Of a DNA stretch of 64,000 nucleotides, positions 11,858 through 24,405 are shown piece by piece; positions within the stretch are counted from its first letter, which is position 1; every line of letters begins with the position of its first letter. This DNA is from Phanerochaete sordida (lineage: Eukaryota; Basidiomycota; Agaricomycetes; Polyporales; Phanerochaetaceae): positions 310,001 to 374,000 of the forward strand of contig BPQB01000003.1 in NCBI GenBank assembly GCA_019973155.2. The letters are read 5' to 3'. The notes beneath the pieces are model-generated. The model worked only from the letters and a program-made list of their open reading frames with translations. It ran no database searches and was not told where the DNA came from. The translations under genes and the position numbers were made by a program.

Positions 11858-14800
11858 ATGTCTGCCCAGCCAAGCTCTTCCCAGAGCAAATGGTGGTCGC
11901 GCTCCAAGTCCTCCAAGGACGTCTACCCGACGCGTTCCAACCCTCCAAGCGGCCTCCCCGAGATGAAGCCGTTTCCCACGATAAAGCACTCAAAGTCCAA
12001 GGACAGCATGACGACCTCGAAGCTGAACAACCTTGTCGGCCATGCGTTTGGCAAACGCTCGAAAAAACCGACGCTCACCATCCAGGACCCGCCGCCGTCG
12101 GTGCTGTCCAGCTCCTCGTCGACGTACAGTCGCTCGACGCCCGCCACGGCCGCGACCTCGCCCGTGTACTCACCCCAGCCCTTCTTTTCCAACCGCCCGC
12201 CGGCCAAGTCGGTCGCGTCGACCGTCAGGTCTTATGAATTCGATGAACGCTCCGACCCACACACCATCTCGGAGCCGCGCACGCCCAGCGACCGCCCCGA
12301 CCGGCGGTCGTACCAGAACTCGGTTTTCACGCTCTCGGATCCCGACCCGTTCGCGGCGGGGTCTGTGATCGTGCCCCACTTCCCCCAGGACCCGAACAGG
12401 CTCTCCGTCTACTCGGACTCGTCGATGCTCGACCCACATGGCGTGAAGCGCTTTGACGCGGTACACACGAACCGCATCTCGTACGGCTCCTCGTCGTCCA
12501 ACTCACATTCAAGTCCGTACGATCCCTATTCGCCGACGAGCCCGTCGAGTTCAGAGATGCCGAGGTAAGTCTGCTCGGCCCGCGTCGCGCATGTTCCTAT
12601 TTTAACCCGGGTAACAGCAGGCGGCCGTCGCAGAACCAGGGTGAAAAACGCAATCGGCGGGAGACGTTTATTTTAACGGACGGCGCGTGCGACGACCCCA
12701 CCGGCTTCGACATCGCGCACGGCATCTCTGAACGTTTCCAGTCCGGGTCCGTGTCGTCGGGTTCAACGGTCGTCCCGCGACAGCGCTTTGTGTCTGCGGC
12801 GACAGTCTTCCAGGCGCCCGAGCCGCTCAGCCGCGAGCCCGCGCGGGCGCGCGGGATGACCGTGGCGGGTGACAAGGCGCGGCGGCCAACGATCAACACC
12901 GCGTTCACCGCGCCGCCCGCCGCCCTCCCCACGCAGTCGCGGCTGCAGCGCCAGGCGTCACAACCGCTATCGCAGCATAGCGAGTCGCCGACCACGACGG
13001 CGACGGCCTCGCCGGTGATGTTCAGCGCGCGCTCGTCAATATCGACGGGCAGTGCAACGCCGCACCCACCGATTGCATCAACGCGGCCGCTGGTGCTGGT
13101 GCGCAAAGCGTCGTCTTCGCGCGTCAACTTGCCGCCATTGACGATACTGCCCCCAACCCACCTGCCGCCGCCCCCGCTTTCACCGCTGCCGCTCTCGGAC
13201 GACGTGGACTCGGTCGAGTCACTTGTGTTTCCAGATCCACCGTCGGCAGGCTCCTCCAGCTTCGCGTCACTAGACGACTTCCCGACTGCGGAAGAGGCGC
13301 ACCACTTCATGACCGACGAGCCGACAGATCCCGTGCTGTACGGATCGCCGTCGCCCCTGCAGACGTTTGACCTGGCTTCGCCAGGAGACCGGTACGCGGA
13401 CGAGCGACGGGACCCGAGCAGCTCGGAACTCAGCCTGACATCACCTGCAGAGAAGCGCATCTCTGGCTTCTCTGCACAGTTCATCATGGAACGCCGCGCG
13501 TCCGAGGCGAGTGTAAACTCGGCGCGAACGTCCAGCTATGACGACCACGGGTCCGCGAGCTCCACAATGAGCAAGAAGGGCCCGAAGAAACAGCGCTCTT
13601 TCCCCAGGCTTCCACTGCCCGGGCTCAGGCACAACAGCAACGGGCCCACTTCTCCCGAGGCACAGCAAACGCCGCGCTCACCGTCGCTGACAGGCAGCCC
13701 ACAACCGCGCCGACGCCTGTTCTCGGGCTCGAGCCTGCGAAGAGGCAGCGTGTCGAAGGGATCGTCGAGTCCACCGCCGACCGCAGACGATGAGCTCCGT
13801 TCGATGCCCCACTTCAGCCTCGACGACTCACCACCACCCCGCGACACCCCAGCAGTACAGCGAGAGCACCGGCCCATCATGATGTCCTTCACGAACATGG
13901 GCAACCAGCTCGCGCTCGTGACCGAAAACGCGTGCATTGCGCCCAAGTGGCCCGAGATGCTCGAGGCGCAGACGCAGCCGCCGCCCGCCCCCAAACGACT
14001 CTCAACGACGGACTACGTCCCGCAGCGCATCATGTCGCCCACGGACATGCTCAAGCTCGAGCAGCAGTTCGCCGCGGACAATGCACGCGCCCGCGAGCCC
14101 ACGGACCGGCGGCAGAGCAAGCACGACCTCGACCCCGCCGACTACGGCCTCGCGTACGTCGGCGGCGGGCACGCATCGAGCCCCATGCGCTCGCGCGCGG
14201 GATCGGTGCTCTCGACTATGTCGAGCAACACACATGCGATGAGCGACGACGGCGCCGAGGACGCTGGCACATTCGGCAGGTTGGGCCCCGCCCGCCCCTC
14301 CGGGTCGTCCGGGCGTAGGCCATCCACCACGGAGCTCGCGAGCCCGCTGCGGCCCGGGCCCCTCTCCCGTGGCCTCGTGCCGTCACCAGGCAGCTCGCGC
14401 CCGAGCACGGCGCAGGCGAGCCTCGCGTCGCCGCCGCAGACACCGGCGCAGGAGCAGCCGCCGTCGCCGCTGCACGCAACGACCGCGCTCCCACCCCCGC
14501 CGCGCCCGCGCCAGACGCGTGGGCACGTCCGCGAGGACAGCGCGCTCACGCAGGCGTCGCACCGCCAGAGCGTCGTCCCGCTGCACCCGCTCTCGCCGCC
14601 GCCGATGCGGCGCAAGAACTCGCGCGCGACGACGATCGCGGAGGACGAGCCCGAGCCCGCAGGGGCAGCGGCGGGGCCGGCGTCGCCGCCGCGCCCGCCG
14701 AGCGCGTTCGAGCAGAAGGCGCTACGCCGCCGGAGCGTGATGCGGAAGCCGAGCTTCCTCGAGATCGACGACGACGGCGAGGAGGACGACGCGGACCTCG

Positions 14801-15033
14801 ACTTTGCACGCGAGGCGTGCGGCGGCGCGGCCGTGCGCGCGGGGCTCGCGGACATCGACGAGCGGCGCACGCTCGCGGACGAGCCCGAGGAGATGGAGTC
14901 GAGCTTCCTCGACCTCGACCGGAGCTCGTTCGACACCGTGCGCAGCTACGACGGCGAGGCGGCGTACGCGCACCAGCACCAGCACCAGCACGCGTACCAG
15001 CCGTCGTTCCACGGCTCGTTCCAGGCTTTTTGA
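11858..15033 (+). CDS. Large Ser/Pro-rich, probably disordered protein, 1039 residues
   Basis: Two exons, 11858-12564 and 12621-15033, join in phase around a 56-nt GT-AG intron. The N-terminus MSAQPSSSQSKWWSRSKSSK is basic and Trp-containing, followed by KLNNLVGHAFGKRSKKPTLT, the best ordered-looking stretch. Most of the rest is Ser/Thr/Pro-rich low complexity with many SP and RRxS sites. A more conserved-looking segment near residues 640-680 reads PIMMSFTNMGNQLALV then IAPKWPEMLEAQ; a further one reads RRRSVMRKPSFLEIDDD. The C-terminus has a His-Gln repeat before a final SFHGSFQAF. The composition suggests a phosphorylated scaffold or signalling substrate, but no enzyme or binding domain was recognised. 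A CT-rich leader precedes the start codon. Confidence 0.7.
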
Positions 15034-15463
15034 AAACGCTCTGTCATCACATTCCTATCGTTTCGCACTTCGCTGTTGATATACACACATTCCTGTTGCT
15101 TTCACCGTGATACCATATTATTCTTCTGGCGCGCCTCGAGCCATATTGCTTTCACATAGCTATTAGTTACTAATTCGTCTCGTCTACTCACATGCGTCAC
15201 TTGCTTCGAGCACACACCCTCTTCACGCTGTCGTCCATTTCTATCCGCGCTCACTCCTCACCCCACCCCCTCCACATCTTGTAGATACACATTGGGACAT
15301 ATCGGAGTTCAGTAGCTGTTTGTGAAAAAACCCTGTTTCCATATTTCCAATGCTATACGATGGTACATGTAGTAAAAACTCGAGTACTGGGAACGAAAGT
15401 CGCGAACAGATGGGATTAAAAGGTACGAGAGATCCGTCGCCATTACAGATTTACTTATTGCTC
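15034..15463. other. Convergent intergenic region
   Basis: This 430-bp stretch holds the 3' ends of the Ser/Pro-rich gene and of SLA2. It is relatively AT-rich and pyrimidine-rich, without a supportable gene. Confidence 0.6.
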
Positions 15464-18400
15464 TTAGTCCGTCTCCTCCGTGTGGTAGCCCGCACGCCGC
15501 ATCGCGCCGAGCCGGTGCCGCGCGGCGCCAAGATCCTTCTCGAGGCGCAGGATCTCGACCTGCTGCTCCATCTCGCGCTTCTTGAACTCGAGCGTGGCCA
15601 TGTTCTGGTAGTCGACGTCCTCCTCCTGGACCTCGCGCGCGGAGATCGCCTTGACCTGCTTGACAAGCGCCTTGCACGCCTCGGTGACGGCCTTGGCCGC
15701 GAGCTCGAGGCGCTCCTGCGTCTTCGACATGAGGTTCGCCTTCACGCGCGACGCGGCGACGAGCTGCGCGGTCGCCGCCGCGACTTCGTTCGACGCGACG
15801 ATGAGCTGCTCCATCGTGTGCGTGCCCGAGATGACGCCGTCCGCGCTCTCGATGAGCAGGGTCGTCGCGAACGCGACCGAACGCGCGGCGGAGATCAGGC
15901 CCTCCGTCCAGCGGTTGTTCTTCTTGTAGAACTGCTGACTCGTGCTCGAGCCCTTGCCCTGCGAGACGATCTCCTGCTGCGACTCGGTCGCGGCCTGGAT
16001 GAGGCGCGCGATGGCGTTGGTGATGGCGAGCGCCGCGGCGAGGATCGAGTCGTGGACTTGCAGGTCGACGGCGCTGAAACGAGAGGAATCGCGGGGGCGC
16101 GCCATGAGCTGCTGGAGACGCGCGGTGGCCTGCTCAATCGCCTTCGCGGCACCCAACATCTCCTGCTCGACGAGGTCTCCAAGGTCGCCGTTAGATTTCG
16201 CGACACCGGCCTTGCCTCCCTTCGGTGCAAGCTTGTCGAGAGTCTCAGAGAGCTTTCCAAGCGCTGACCGAATTTCGACGTTGTTGCGCATGGCGACGTC
16301 CTTTCGCTGAGTAGTCTGAGGGATCAGGTCGAGCCTGTATGACTGGATGTTCAGGAAGCCACGGAGGCCAACATCGCCGACGGCCTTCGCGACAGCAATG
16401 ACCTTATCGGCTTGCTCATCGCCCAGAAGACGGGTAACACCCTTGGTGTTGATGAGTACGTCAGACAGCGACTGTGCCAGCTCGTTCGCGCCCTTGATGA
16501 CGTCGACGTGGTCGCCGCCAACCTCGCCGCCGAGGTAGAGGTTGAAGACAGTGGCAAAATCGGTGGCGTTGTTGACCGCTTTCTCAATCATCGACAGAGT
16601 GTACTCCGGAGTGGAGTTGAGGTTGCCAGTCTGCGCGGGAGACTCCAGCTCGTAGATCGCTTCGTCAACCTTCTGGACGCAGGCCTGAAGAATAGAATCT
16701 ACGAGGGATGTATCAGTGCCACATTACGCTCTTTTCAAGGAAGCTGCTAACCGATGATTGCGTTGAGCTTCTTGCGGTTGTCAAGGATAAGGGTATCGAT
16801 CTGGGCATTGGTGGTCTCCTCGACGATGCCTTGGTTCTGTGATGCAATTAGCGCCACAGAACGTAGTGGAATTTGGAGTGCGCCACACCTGCTGGGCGTC
16901 CGAAAGGTGCTGAAGGGTCTGATCCATACCCTCTTGCAGAACGGCAATCTCAGCGTCCTTCTCCTCGCGAACGCGGTCAATCTCCGCTTGGGTATTATCC
17001 AACCTGGCAAGCAGGTCGTCGATCTGGTTTTGCTTCGCCTGCGGCACGGGTGAGCTCAGCCCTCAGATATATGATTCAGTTCTCGTACCTTGAGGGTATC
17101 TTCAAGCTCGTTAAGCTGCCGGTTGTATCTCTGCAGCACACCGGACACCTCCGAGCTTTTGGAGCGGGAAGCATCGTCTGCCCTCTCGTTCGCGAACCGG
17201 AGCTCGCGTTTAAGACGTTCGATCTCATCCTTGTGGCTTGCCTTCTGGCGATCCAGGTCGAAGCGAGCGCGGTCACGCTCCCTGAGCATGTCAGCGAGCT
17301 CGAGGTTCTTCGCCTTGAGATCGCGCTCCATACGCTCCATCCTGTCGATGGCCTCCTGGGCGGAGTTGGCTTTCAGCTGCATCTGCTTGAACTTGGCCAA
17401 CATGTCCAAGTGCTCGGTACGCAGCTGGCTGTACAACTTCGCGAGTGCCTCGTACTTGTTACGCCAAAGAGTGACCTGATCCTGAAGCTGCCTGATAACG
17501 TCATCCTTGGAATTCAGCTGCGAGCTGATGTTGGCAGAAACACTGCTGAGCTCGCTCTCAAGTGCCTTGACTCTCTGCCAACGTAGTTGAACACGACATC
17601 CGCGACAGACTGAGATATGGGACGTACTCGATCATATTGCTCAAGCATCAGCTGGTCGCGTTCATACTGGCCGCGCATGGCGAGCAGCTCTCGCTCGAGC
17701 TCCATGGCTTGTTGTGCGACCTGCTGAGCAGCCATGTTCTGGTATTGCATCTGCTGTTGCATTTGCTGCTGCATGAGCTGCTCCTGGGCAAGGCGCTGCT
17801 GTTCTGCCTGTTCTGCTTGCCTGCGCTCGAATTCGAGCTGCTGCTGCTGCTCTTGCTGGCGTCGCCTCTGCTCCTCAGCTTCGCGAGAAGCAAGAAGCGC
17901 CCTCTGCTGATCCTCATACTCCTTGAGCATGCGAGCTTGCTCGGCAATGTCAGGCGCAGGTGTAGCAGGTGGTGGTGTAGCAATGGGCGGCGCAGTGGTG
18001 GTTGGACGAGCGGGAAGATCAGGCGCTGGACCGTTGTCCGTAAGATTCGGAGGATCCTAGGGTCATCACTTAAATGTCGTATCATCAGCTCAGAGCGTAG
18101 GCACCCACTTGACCAAGTTTGGGGACATTGATGAGACTTGTCAGGTACTTGAGGTTAGAGCATTCGTAGTAGAACTTGCGCAGCGCGTAGTGCTGCGCGC
18201 AGTAGCGCTGCCTAAGAGGCTCCAGTGCGTCCGGGTCGTTAGTTCCTACAGGCCGCGTGATCAATAGGGTAAGCGTGGTCTTGGAAGATGTACGTACTCC
18301 GATACATGGCACGGAGCATGCTGGTGATGAAGCGGTAGATGCCCCAGCTCTCCTTCACTAGAGGAACGAGAGCCGAGATCCGACATTCGTTGTTGGCGGA

Positions 18401-19270
18401 ATGACGGAAGTGCGCGAAGATCATCTTCTGGAATGAGTCGATCTGGTCTTGAAGATTCATGAGGTCTGAAATAGTCTCATAGCTAGAGGGGATTAGTACT
18501 ATCGTCAACAGCTATAGAGCTATCACGCACCCTTCATTCGGATCGTCGATTCCCTTCAATGTGACGTATTCCTCGTATTCGAAGAGGCCATTGAACTCGG
18601 GCCGAAGACGGTGGAACCTCAGCTTGGCAAGGATGAATTGCACGTACGTGCGGATCAGAGGACCATAACCTGCGTCCAAAGCTCAGAATCCAGGATATTC
18701 TATCGGCGTGAGACGCACCTCGAGCACTGTCATGTCCTACGGTCCTTGCACACGTCTCAAGCCAGCCAGTTTGCCCGTGCGCTTCTTTGATAGTCTATTC
18801 CCGGAGTTTTGTGAATATACGCCTCGGCTCGTATGATATCATAGACGTACAACGGGATGGCCCTCCTGAAGGACCTTGTGGACTGTAATCAACGCTTTAA
18901 ACGTTTGAACTTCATCGGCGAGAATAGGTTGCACGCGAAGGCCTGTCCAGAAGGATATCGAGGAGTGGTAGTCCCAGGTGTATACGATACATTCTAGAGA
19001 AAGCGATGAGTGCGTCAGATGAATGATATTAATCGTAAGACGTACTTCGGACGTGCTTCTGCTTGGGGGCGGTCTCGTCAGGATTCGTAGCTTTCTTGAT
19101 GTTCACGACAAGCTCTGCCTCCGCCTTGTCCTTGTCGACCGGGCGAGTAGGGTAGTGGATTTCGTCACCATCTACATCGAAGCCGGCCGTCTGTCGCGTC
19201 CGCGAACCGCTGAACCTATATTCGTCTATCAGCGTCGTTCCCCGCAGGAAGGGTGGGCATGCACGGACAT
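15464..19270 (-). CDS. SLA2: Sla2/End4 endocytic adaptor (ANTH, coiled coil, THATCH)
   Basis: Links clathrin-coated endocytic sites to actin at the plasma membrane. The ANTH domain is spread over several 5' exons: ELVVNIKKATNPDETAPKQKHVR, YTWDYHSSISFWTGL, FKALITVHKVLQEGHPVVR, PLIRTYVQFILAKL, YETISDLMNLQDQIDSFQ and LKYLTSLINVPKLGQ. A Pro-rich linker follows, then a long Gln/Glu-rich coiled coil (18000 down to about 16800), and a C-terminal I/LWEQ talin-like domain with ARPRDSSRFSAVDLQVHDS, NRWTEGLISAARSVAFATTL and LEFKKREMEQQVEILRLEKD. Length is about 1070 residues, as in the family. My start is the ATG at 19270: coding MS, a 74-nt intron, then TAGFDVDGDEIHYPTRPVDK. This start is inferred; the frame upstream of TAGFD has no ATG. 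It is divergent from SHY1 with only 146 bp between start codons. Confidence 0.93.
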
Positions 19271-19416
19271 CTCGTAGGTCGGGCACTTCGCAAGAGACCC
19301 GGGGTATGTGGTGGAGGTGGGGGTGTAAGCGAAGCTGCGCGTAACCACGGGCGCGTCTATATGAGACTCCAGGCCTCCGAAACGACCCTCAGACCGAACT
19401 GCCACCGCAGCCTTCA

Positions 19417-20471
19417 ATGTCGTCTTTGCTGCGGCTGCGATTGTTCTCGGGTCCGTCTCTCAAGCCTCTGAGAGGATGGACACTCCGTGGTACGCCCAGA
19501 AATCCCGTTAACTCGGCGAGGATGGAGTCCACGACCGCTAGCCCACCTCCACCTCAATACAAGACGCGGCAGTACTCGTTCTTCAGCCCGACAATGGTTC
19601 TACTGGGCATCATGCCAATCTTCACCTTTGCACTTGGCACCTGGCAGGTTGAGCGACTCAAGTGGAAGGTAAATCTCATTGATGAGCTGCAGGAAAAGCT
19701 GTCTCGCGAGCCCTTGGTACTTCCCCGACGGATCAAGTGAGTACCGAGCATCGTGTGCACGAAGACCTCTCACAAATGCCTGCGCAGTACTACTGCAGTC
19801 GCGGACTTCACCTACCGCAAAGTCCTTATGAGGGGCAAGTGGGATCATGCCCATGCTATTCTCCTCGGCCCCCGAGTCTATGAAGGCGAAAACGGATACC
19901 ATTTGGTCGAGCCCCTCGTTCGTACAGACGGTACCACCGTCATCGTGGACCGGGGCTTCATATCTAAAGAACATGCGGAAAAGAAGACTTATCTTCAAGA
20001 AAATGACGAAGTAGAGGTCCTCGGCATGCTTCGTACGGGCCACAAGCGGAACTACTTCACGCCGGATAATCATCCAGAGCAAGGCAAATGGTACTGGGTA
20101 GACATCGACACCATGGCGCAATATGCCGGCGGAGAGCCTGCGGGTGTCCAGCCTGTGTATATAGAAGAGGTGTTCGGTACGTGGTTTACATTAGCTGTAG
20201 TATCACGCCATTGACATCCACATAGAGGGTCATGGGGGCGAAGCTACATGGCGGGTGGCGCATGGTATTCCGCTCGGAAGGTCACCAACCGTCGATGTAC
20301 GAAATTCGCACGCCTCTTACGTAGTCACCTGGTGAGTCGCACAGCAGCTTTATGCTCCCTATCTGACTACTCACTTGCCTCAGGTATTCTCTATCGGTAT
20401 TCACTACCGTGATGTTCATCCGTCTGGTGCTCAAGCAGCGCAGGCAGCGCGGAATCCGCCTCCCTCGGTAA
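19417..20471 (+). CDS. SHY1: Surf1/Shy1, cytochrome c oxidase assembly factor
   Basis: Mitochondrial inner-membrane protein required for assembly of complex IV (maturation of Cox1). The N-terminus MSSLLRLRLFSGPSLKPLRG is a typical presequence rich in Arg, Leu and Ser. The first membrane helix lies in FFSPTMVLLGIMPIFTFALG and is followed by the family hallmark GTWQVERLKWK. Further exons give DFTYRKVLMRGKWDH, LLGPRVYEGENGYHLVEP, TVIVDRGFISKEHA, and GKWYWVDIDTMAQYAG. The last exons carry SHASYVVTW and the second helix with a basic tail (LVLKQRRQRGIRLPR). The first splice uses the acceptor that yields RRINTTAVADFTYRK. About 300 residues in four exons, normal for fungi. Confidence 0.95.
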
Positions 20472-20918
20472 CATAGAACTTGGCCTAAAATTGCTTACCT
20501 TGTCCAAAATGACGAGGTGCGGCTGGTGTACCTCAGGCCTGGCTGCACTTCATGCCTCTCGACGGGACCAACGCGTCTGCGACGATCGCGTTGCAGCGAC
20601 CATAGCTTGGTTGTGCTGCAATGGGACAAGTGCCTCTAACCCGCTCCGGCCTATCACCTCTCTGTACATACCAGTGTAGCATTCTCATAGACTGCATTCC
20701 CAGAAGGGTCTTTCGCTCGCTCCGCACTTGTTGAATAGATGCTGTGCTGCCGCGATTCCGCGGAGTGCCTGAAGTGAAGCGCCGAGCTTGCTGCGCCCGG
20801 TGCCGTCTGGCTAACTCACTTGCTCACGGACACCCACATCTGCCTCACTCGCGTCCTCTTCCGTACGCTTCGCGTACGCCCTTCGACTGTTGACCAGCGG
20901 TCAGCTGTTGCCTTGTTG
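20472..20918. other. Intergenic region
   Basis: 447 bp between SHY1 and the next plus-strand gene. Nothing supportable is seen beyond a promoter presumably lying near the gene start at 20919; one short repeated word (CGTACGC/GCGTACG) occurs close to 20865. Confidence 0.5.
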
Positions 20919-23900
20919 ATGGCAGAGGCTGGTCCGTCCACTGGAAATGGGACAATCTCGAGTGCTGGAACCTCGTCACGACACAGTCGCCTCCCGTTCC
21001 CCGGCCCAGACCAGGATGCCGGGATGTCGCGTATAGCTGGACCGTCTGAAGGCCCATCTAAGAGGCCTACACCTGGCGGTCTCACCCTCTCCCGTACAGC
21101 CAACGGGCGGGATGCGGCCTTCAGCGGTGGCCGACGTAGGGTCAGATCCGTGGACGACACCCAGCAGCCATACCCCTTCGGACTCCGTCAGGCGTATGGG
21201 ATTGGTGAAGGCCAGAAGCGTGGGGCCTCTGGGAGTTGGCGAGCAAACAGCATGAGGACTGGCACCACTGCCCCGACTGTGCACACCGACGCTTCCACGG
21301 ACTACTCGTCTACTGCATTCTCCGACGAATATGACCTTTGTGAGTAGGCTCCTCCATGAGTGTGCATATTTAATTACTGAAGAGACGGCACGTTAGCTCA
21401 CGAAGGTGAGTAGCTTTGCGCCACAGGACTTCATGAACCAACACACCGACAGATCCCAGGATTATCGAAGATGTCCAGCGCGCATTGAGTCTGCAAGCGA
21501 GACGAGAAGCTCGCATGAAGGCTATGCGCTCAGTATCAACAGCCAAGCCCCGTTCCTTCACACACGAAGATGCCTCGAATGCCTCGTCGTTCTCTACCCA
21601 CTCTTCGCCCACCCATGCGCGCATGCCACCAATACCGTCTGCTACCGCGGTCCAAGGGATGCAAGGCGATAGCGTGGAGTCCGAGATAGACTTCAGCCCG
21701 TCTGTCGGAGTGATGCCTCCCCACCCTGTGCCGCTGTCTTCCAACGGAGGTGCAACTCTCGACTGGACCGGTTCAAATTCTGAAGACGAAAGGGACAAGC
21801 GGTGGTCACTCTCGATCACGAAGCGCAGACATAAAGACCGATATCCTCTGGGTGCTAGTAGGACTGTTGTTGAGAAACAAGAGTCTATCTATGCCGGTCA
21901 GTACGCGCGGTCTGTTACGCAGTTGGCGAGACTGAGTCTGCTGTACATTAGAGAAACTCGCGCGCATAAAGTCTAAAGCAAAGCCACATACGATTCGCAA
22001 GGCGACCATTACCGCCGATCAGCTGCGGAGGCGTTATGCTGTTCTGGGCGATACGTCGAACCCACAGCTCAACCTCATGAACGCTGCACGGTGGTACAGC
22101 AAACAGGAGCCCGTATATCAAGTCTCCTTGGACAATGCCGAGCCTCTTACTTGGCTGAAACATCTACTCGACAAACATGGCAACAAGTCCCCACTCCGCC
22201 TCCCTTGGCATTTGTCCGCACTGATAATCGAAGAACACGCCAGGTCTCTGGGACGAACACTGCAGCCGATACCGGAGGACCAGATAGTCAATGACACGAC
22301 ACCGGCTGTCGGTTTATCTCCGGTACCCAACCGAGGTGCATCGCCGGAGAGCAAGGCGGCGAGCAAGTCGCCTTCGAGCGACTCGTCGTCGTGGACGCCT
22401 CCGCCTCCCACTGCGTTGGAGCCGTCTCTCTCTAGAAAGAGGCGAGAGTCTGCAGACGCTGCTGTTTCGTTTGAGCCCCAAATTGACTCTGGACGGTCAT
22501 CAGCCGGTGCCGACTCACGGCGTAGTAGCATCGACCCTCTTTCACAACGTCGCCACTCGCTGGTGTATCAGACAGACTCAACTCGCAGTTCTACGCACAA
22601 TGGTGTATTCTCCTCCAGCATGGGCTACGGAATGTCCCCTTCGAACAGTCGAATACACATTCGCGGGTTCGCCAATCGCATTCGGCGCAAGGTGAACAAT
22701 CGGAGTGAAGGCGAGCTCTCGTCTGCCAGGAACTCGATATCGGAGCACAGCCAGGAAGAAGAGCCCTCGCCGAGCAAAGTCAGTTTGCACAATCGCCCGA
22801 GGAGTCTGCAGCTTGTACCAGGCCCGGAACGTGCTGCCGATGCTCGGCCACCGCTCACTTCCGCAGTCACCGCCGTGTCGAGTGGAGGTGAAGGACCGAT
22901 GACTGCGAGGCAGATGTCGCCTTTCCTACCCGTCGATCCAACAGTTGTGTCGACTCAGCCCTCGTCCTCCCGGGGCGCATCGCCCTCCCCTGTACCAAAG
23001 ACGCCGAAGCCTCCTCACTTGCGGCAGCGCCGGATGTCGCTGCCCTCCCTGAATCAGGTGCTTCTCCGGGAACAAGAGAAGCAGCAAAACCAAGCGGACG
23101 AGGATGACCAACGCCAAGACTACGAGCACAAAACCCAGTGAGTCCATTCGGTGATTCCCGTCACCGTTGGTGCTAACTCCCCGTCAGGCTGCTTGAAGAT
23201 GCTTTGGCTCAGAATCAGCGCACTCGGCAGCTGCTTCAACGAGTTGGTGGTAACATCCGCGAATACGAGAACGTCCTGTCCAGGCTGTCACTCCTTCTCG
23301 GCATCTCACATACCTCCATTCCGCTCGAGGTGCTGGAAGCGTTGAGTCACGACCCCGCCTCCGTCATGACCGGGACAAGACGTCTGACGGGTTGGCGGGC
23401 GGTCGAGGACATTTCAGGTCGCATCAATCGCCAACGGGATACGCTGCGCAACTTTGCTGCCTCTGTCGTAAAGGAGGAGGGTGCCACAAATACGGCATAC
23501 ATGTTCGACGGACCCATCTTCAGCCTGACATCATCTTTGGACCAGCTGGAACGCCATAGAACCCGGATTGCTGGAGAGGTCGAGGACGTCGCAGCCACCC
23601 TCACGAAGGTAAAGGAGATTCACGCGACCGTCAAGCGCGAGTACAACGACGTTACTGCCCATACGTCATTGATCTACCCCGAGGTGAGATAGACTTGGCA
23701 GATCGTGTCAGCTGCGCGGCTCACGTCCTGCAGATCACACAGATCGTCGCGCTCGAGGAGAGCTACCGGAACAAGTATCAGCAGTTCTGGGACATCGGCC
23801 TCGACGCGCTGACGCTGCTCCTGGACACGGTGACGCCGGTCTGGCGGAACTACGGCAAGGTCATCGGCGAGGACGTCCAGGACTTTTTCATCATTCCCTG

Positions 23901-24228
23901 GTACCGCAACGAATTCACGGGCGAGCAGAAGCGATACCCCATCACCTCGTTACCCAAGCGTTCCCTCCGGCACTGGCTTGGTCTTTTCCTCTTCTCTCTC
24001 ATATCTATCGGAATCACGACACTCCAAATCGGCGCTGCTGTCTCTTCGACGATGAACTACAACCTCCCTTGGATTACTCATACGGGACTGTGGGCCCTGT
24101 TCATACCATTCTTCACGTTCGGACTCTTCATCCAATGGGTCGCCGTGATCGTGGAATGCGTCATCGTCTTCGTCGAGTTTGGTGTCGTCGCTTGGTGGCT
24201 CGGCTGGGCCGTCAAGATATTTAACTAA
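20919..24228 (+). CDS. Large conserved-looking membrane protein with C-terminal helices
   Basis: I do not recognise the family. The chosen start gives MAEAGPSTGNGTISS. The first half is Ser/Arg-rich and probably disordered, interrupted by short helical pieces (RIIEDVQRALSLQARREARM; TIRKATITADQLRRRYAVLG; YSKQEPVYQVSLDNAEPLTW). After a second low-complexity stretch with RRRSSIDPLSQRRHS-like basophilic kinase sites, the last 300 residues are ordered: LLEDALAQNQRTRQLLQRVG, a helical region ending YNDVTAHTSLIYPE, then WDIGLDALTLLLDTVTPVW and FFIIPWYRNEFTG. Two hydrophobic helices follow (HWLGLFLFSLISIGITTLQ and a longer FIPFFTFGLFIQWVAVIVE segment that may be two helices), ending AWWLGWAVKIFN. The layout suggests a cytosolic regulatory domain anchored in a membrane at the C-terminus, possibly ER or nuclear envelope; that location is inference. 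Confidence 0.7.
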
Positions 24229-24405
24229 TTTCTCTCCGTTTACCCCATTCTCCACCCACACTCCTTGCATCTCATCTCGTTTCCCGCACGGTCGTCTTTT
24301 GGATTAAAATGGATACTGTATCATATAGGCAGCAAGATCTCATGATATACCTAAGAAATTCCTAATGTTCATAATGATATACGCATACAACGGCCCATGT
24401 CAGTG

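Noticed and set aside
12597..13487. 296-residue minus-strand open frame
   Set aside because: Shadow of the second exon of the Ser/Pro-rich gene.
15350..16267. 305-residue plus-strand open frame
   Set aside because: Antisense to the THATCH-domain exon of SLA2; Leu/Arg-rich with no motif.
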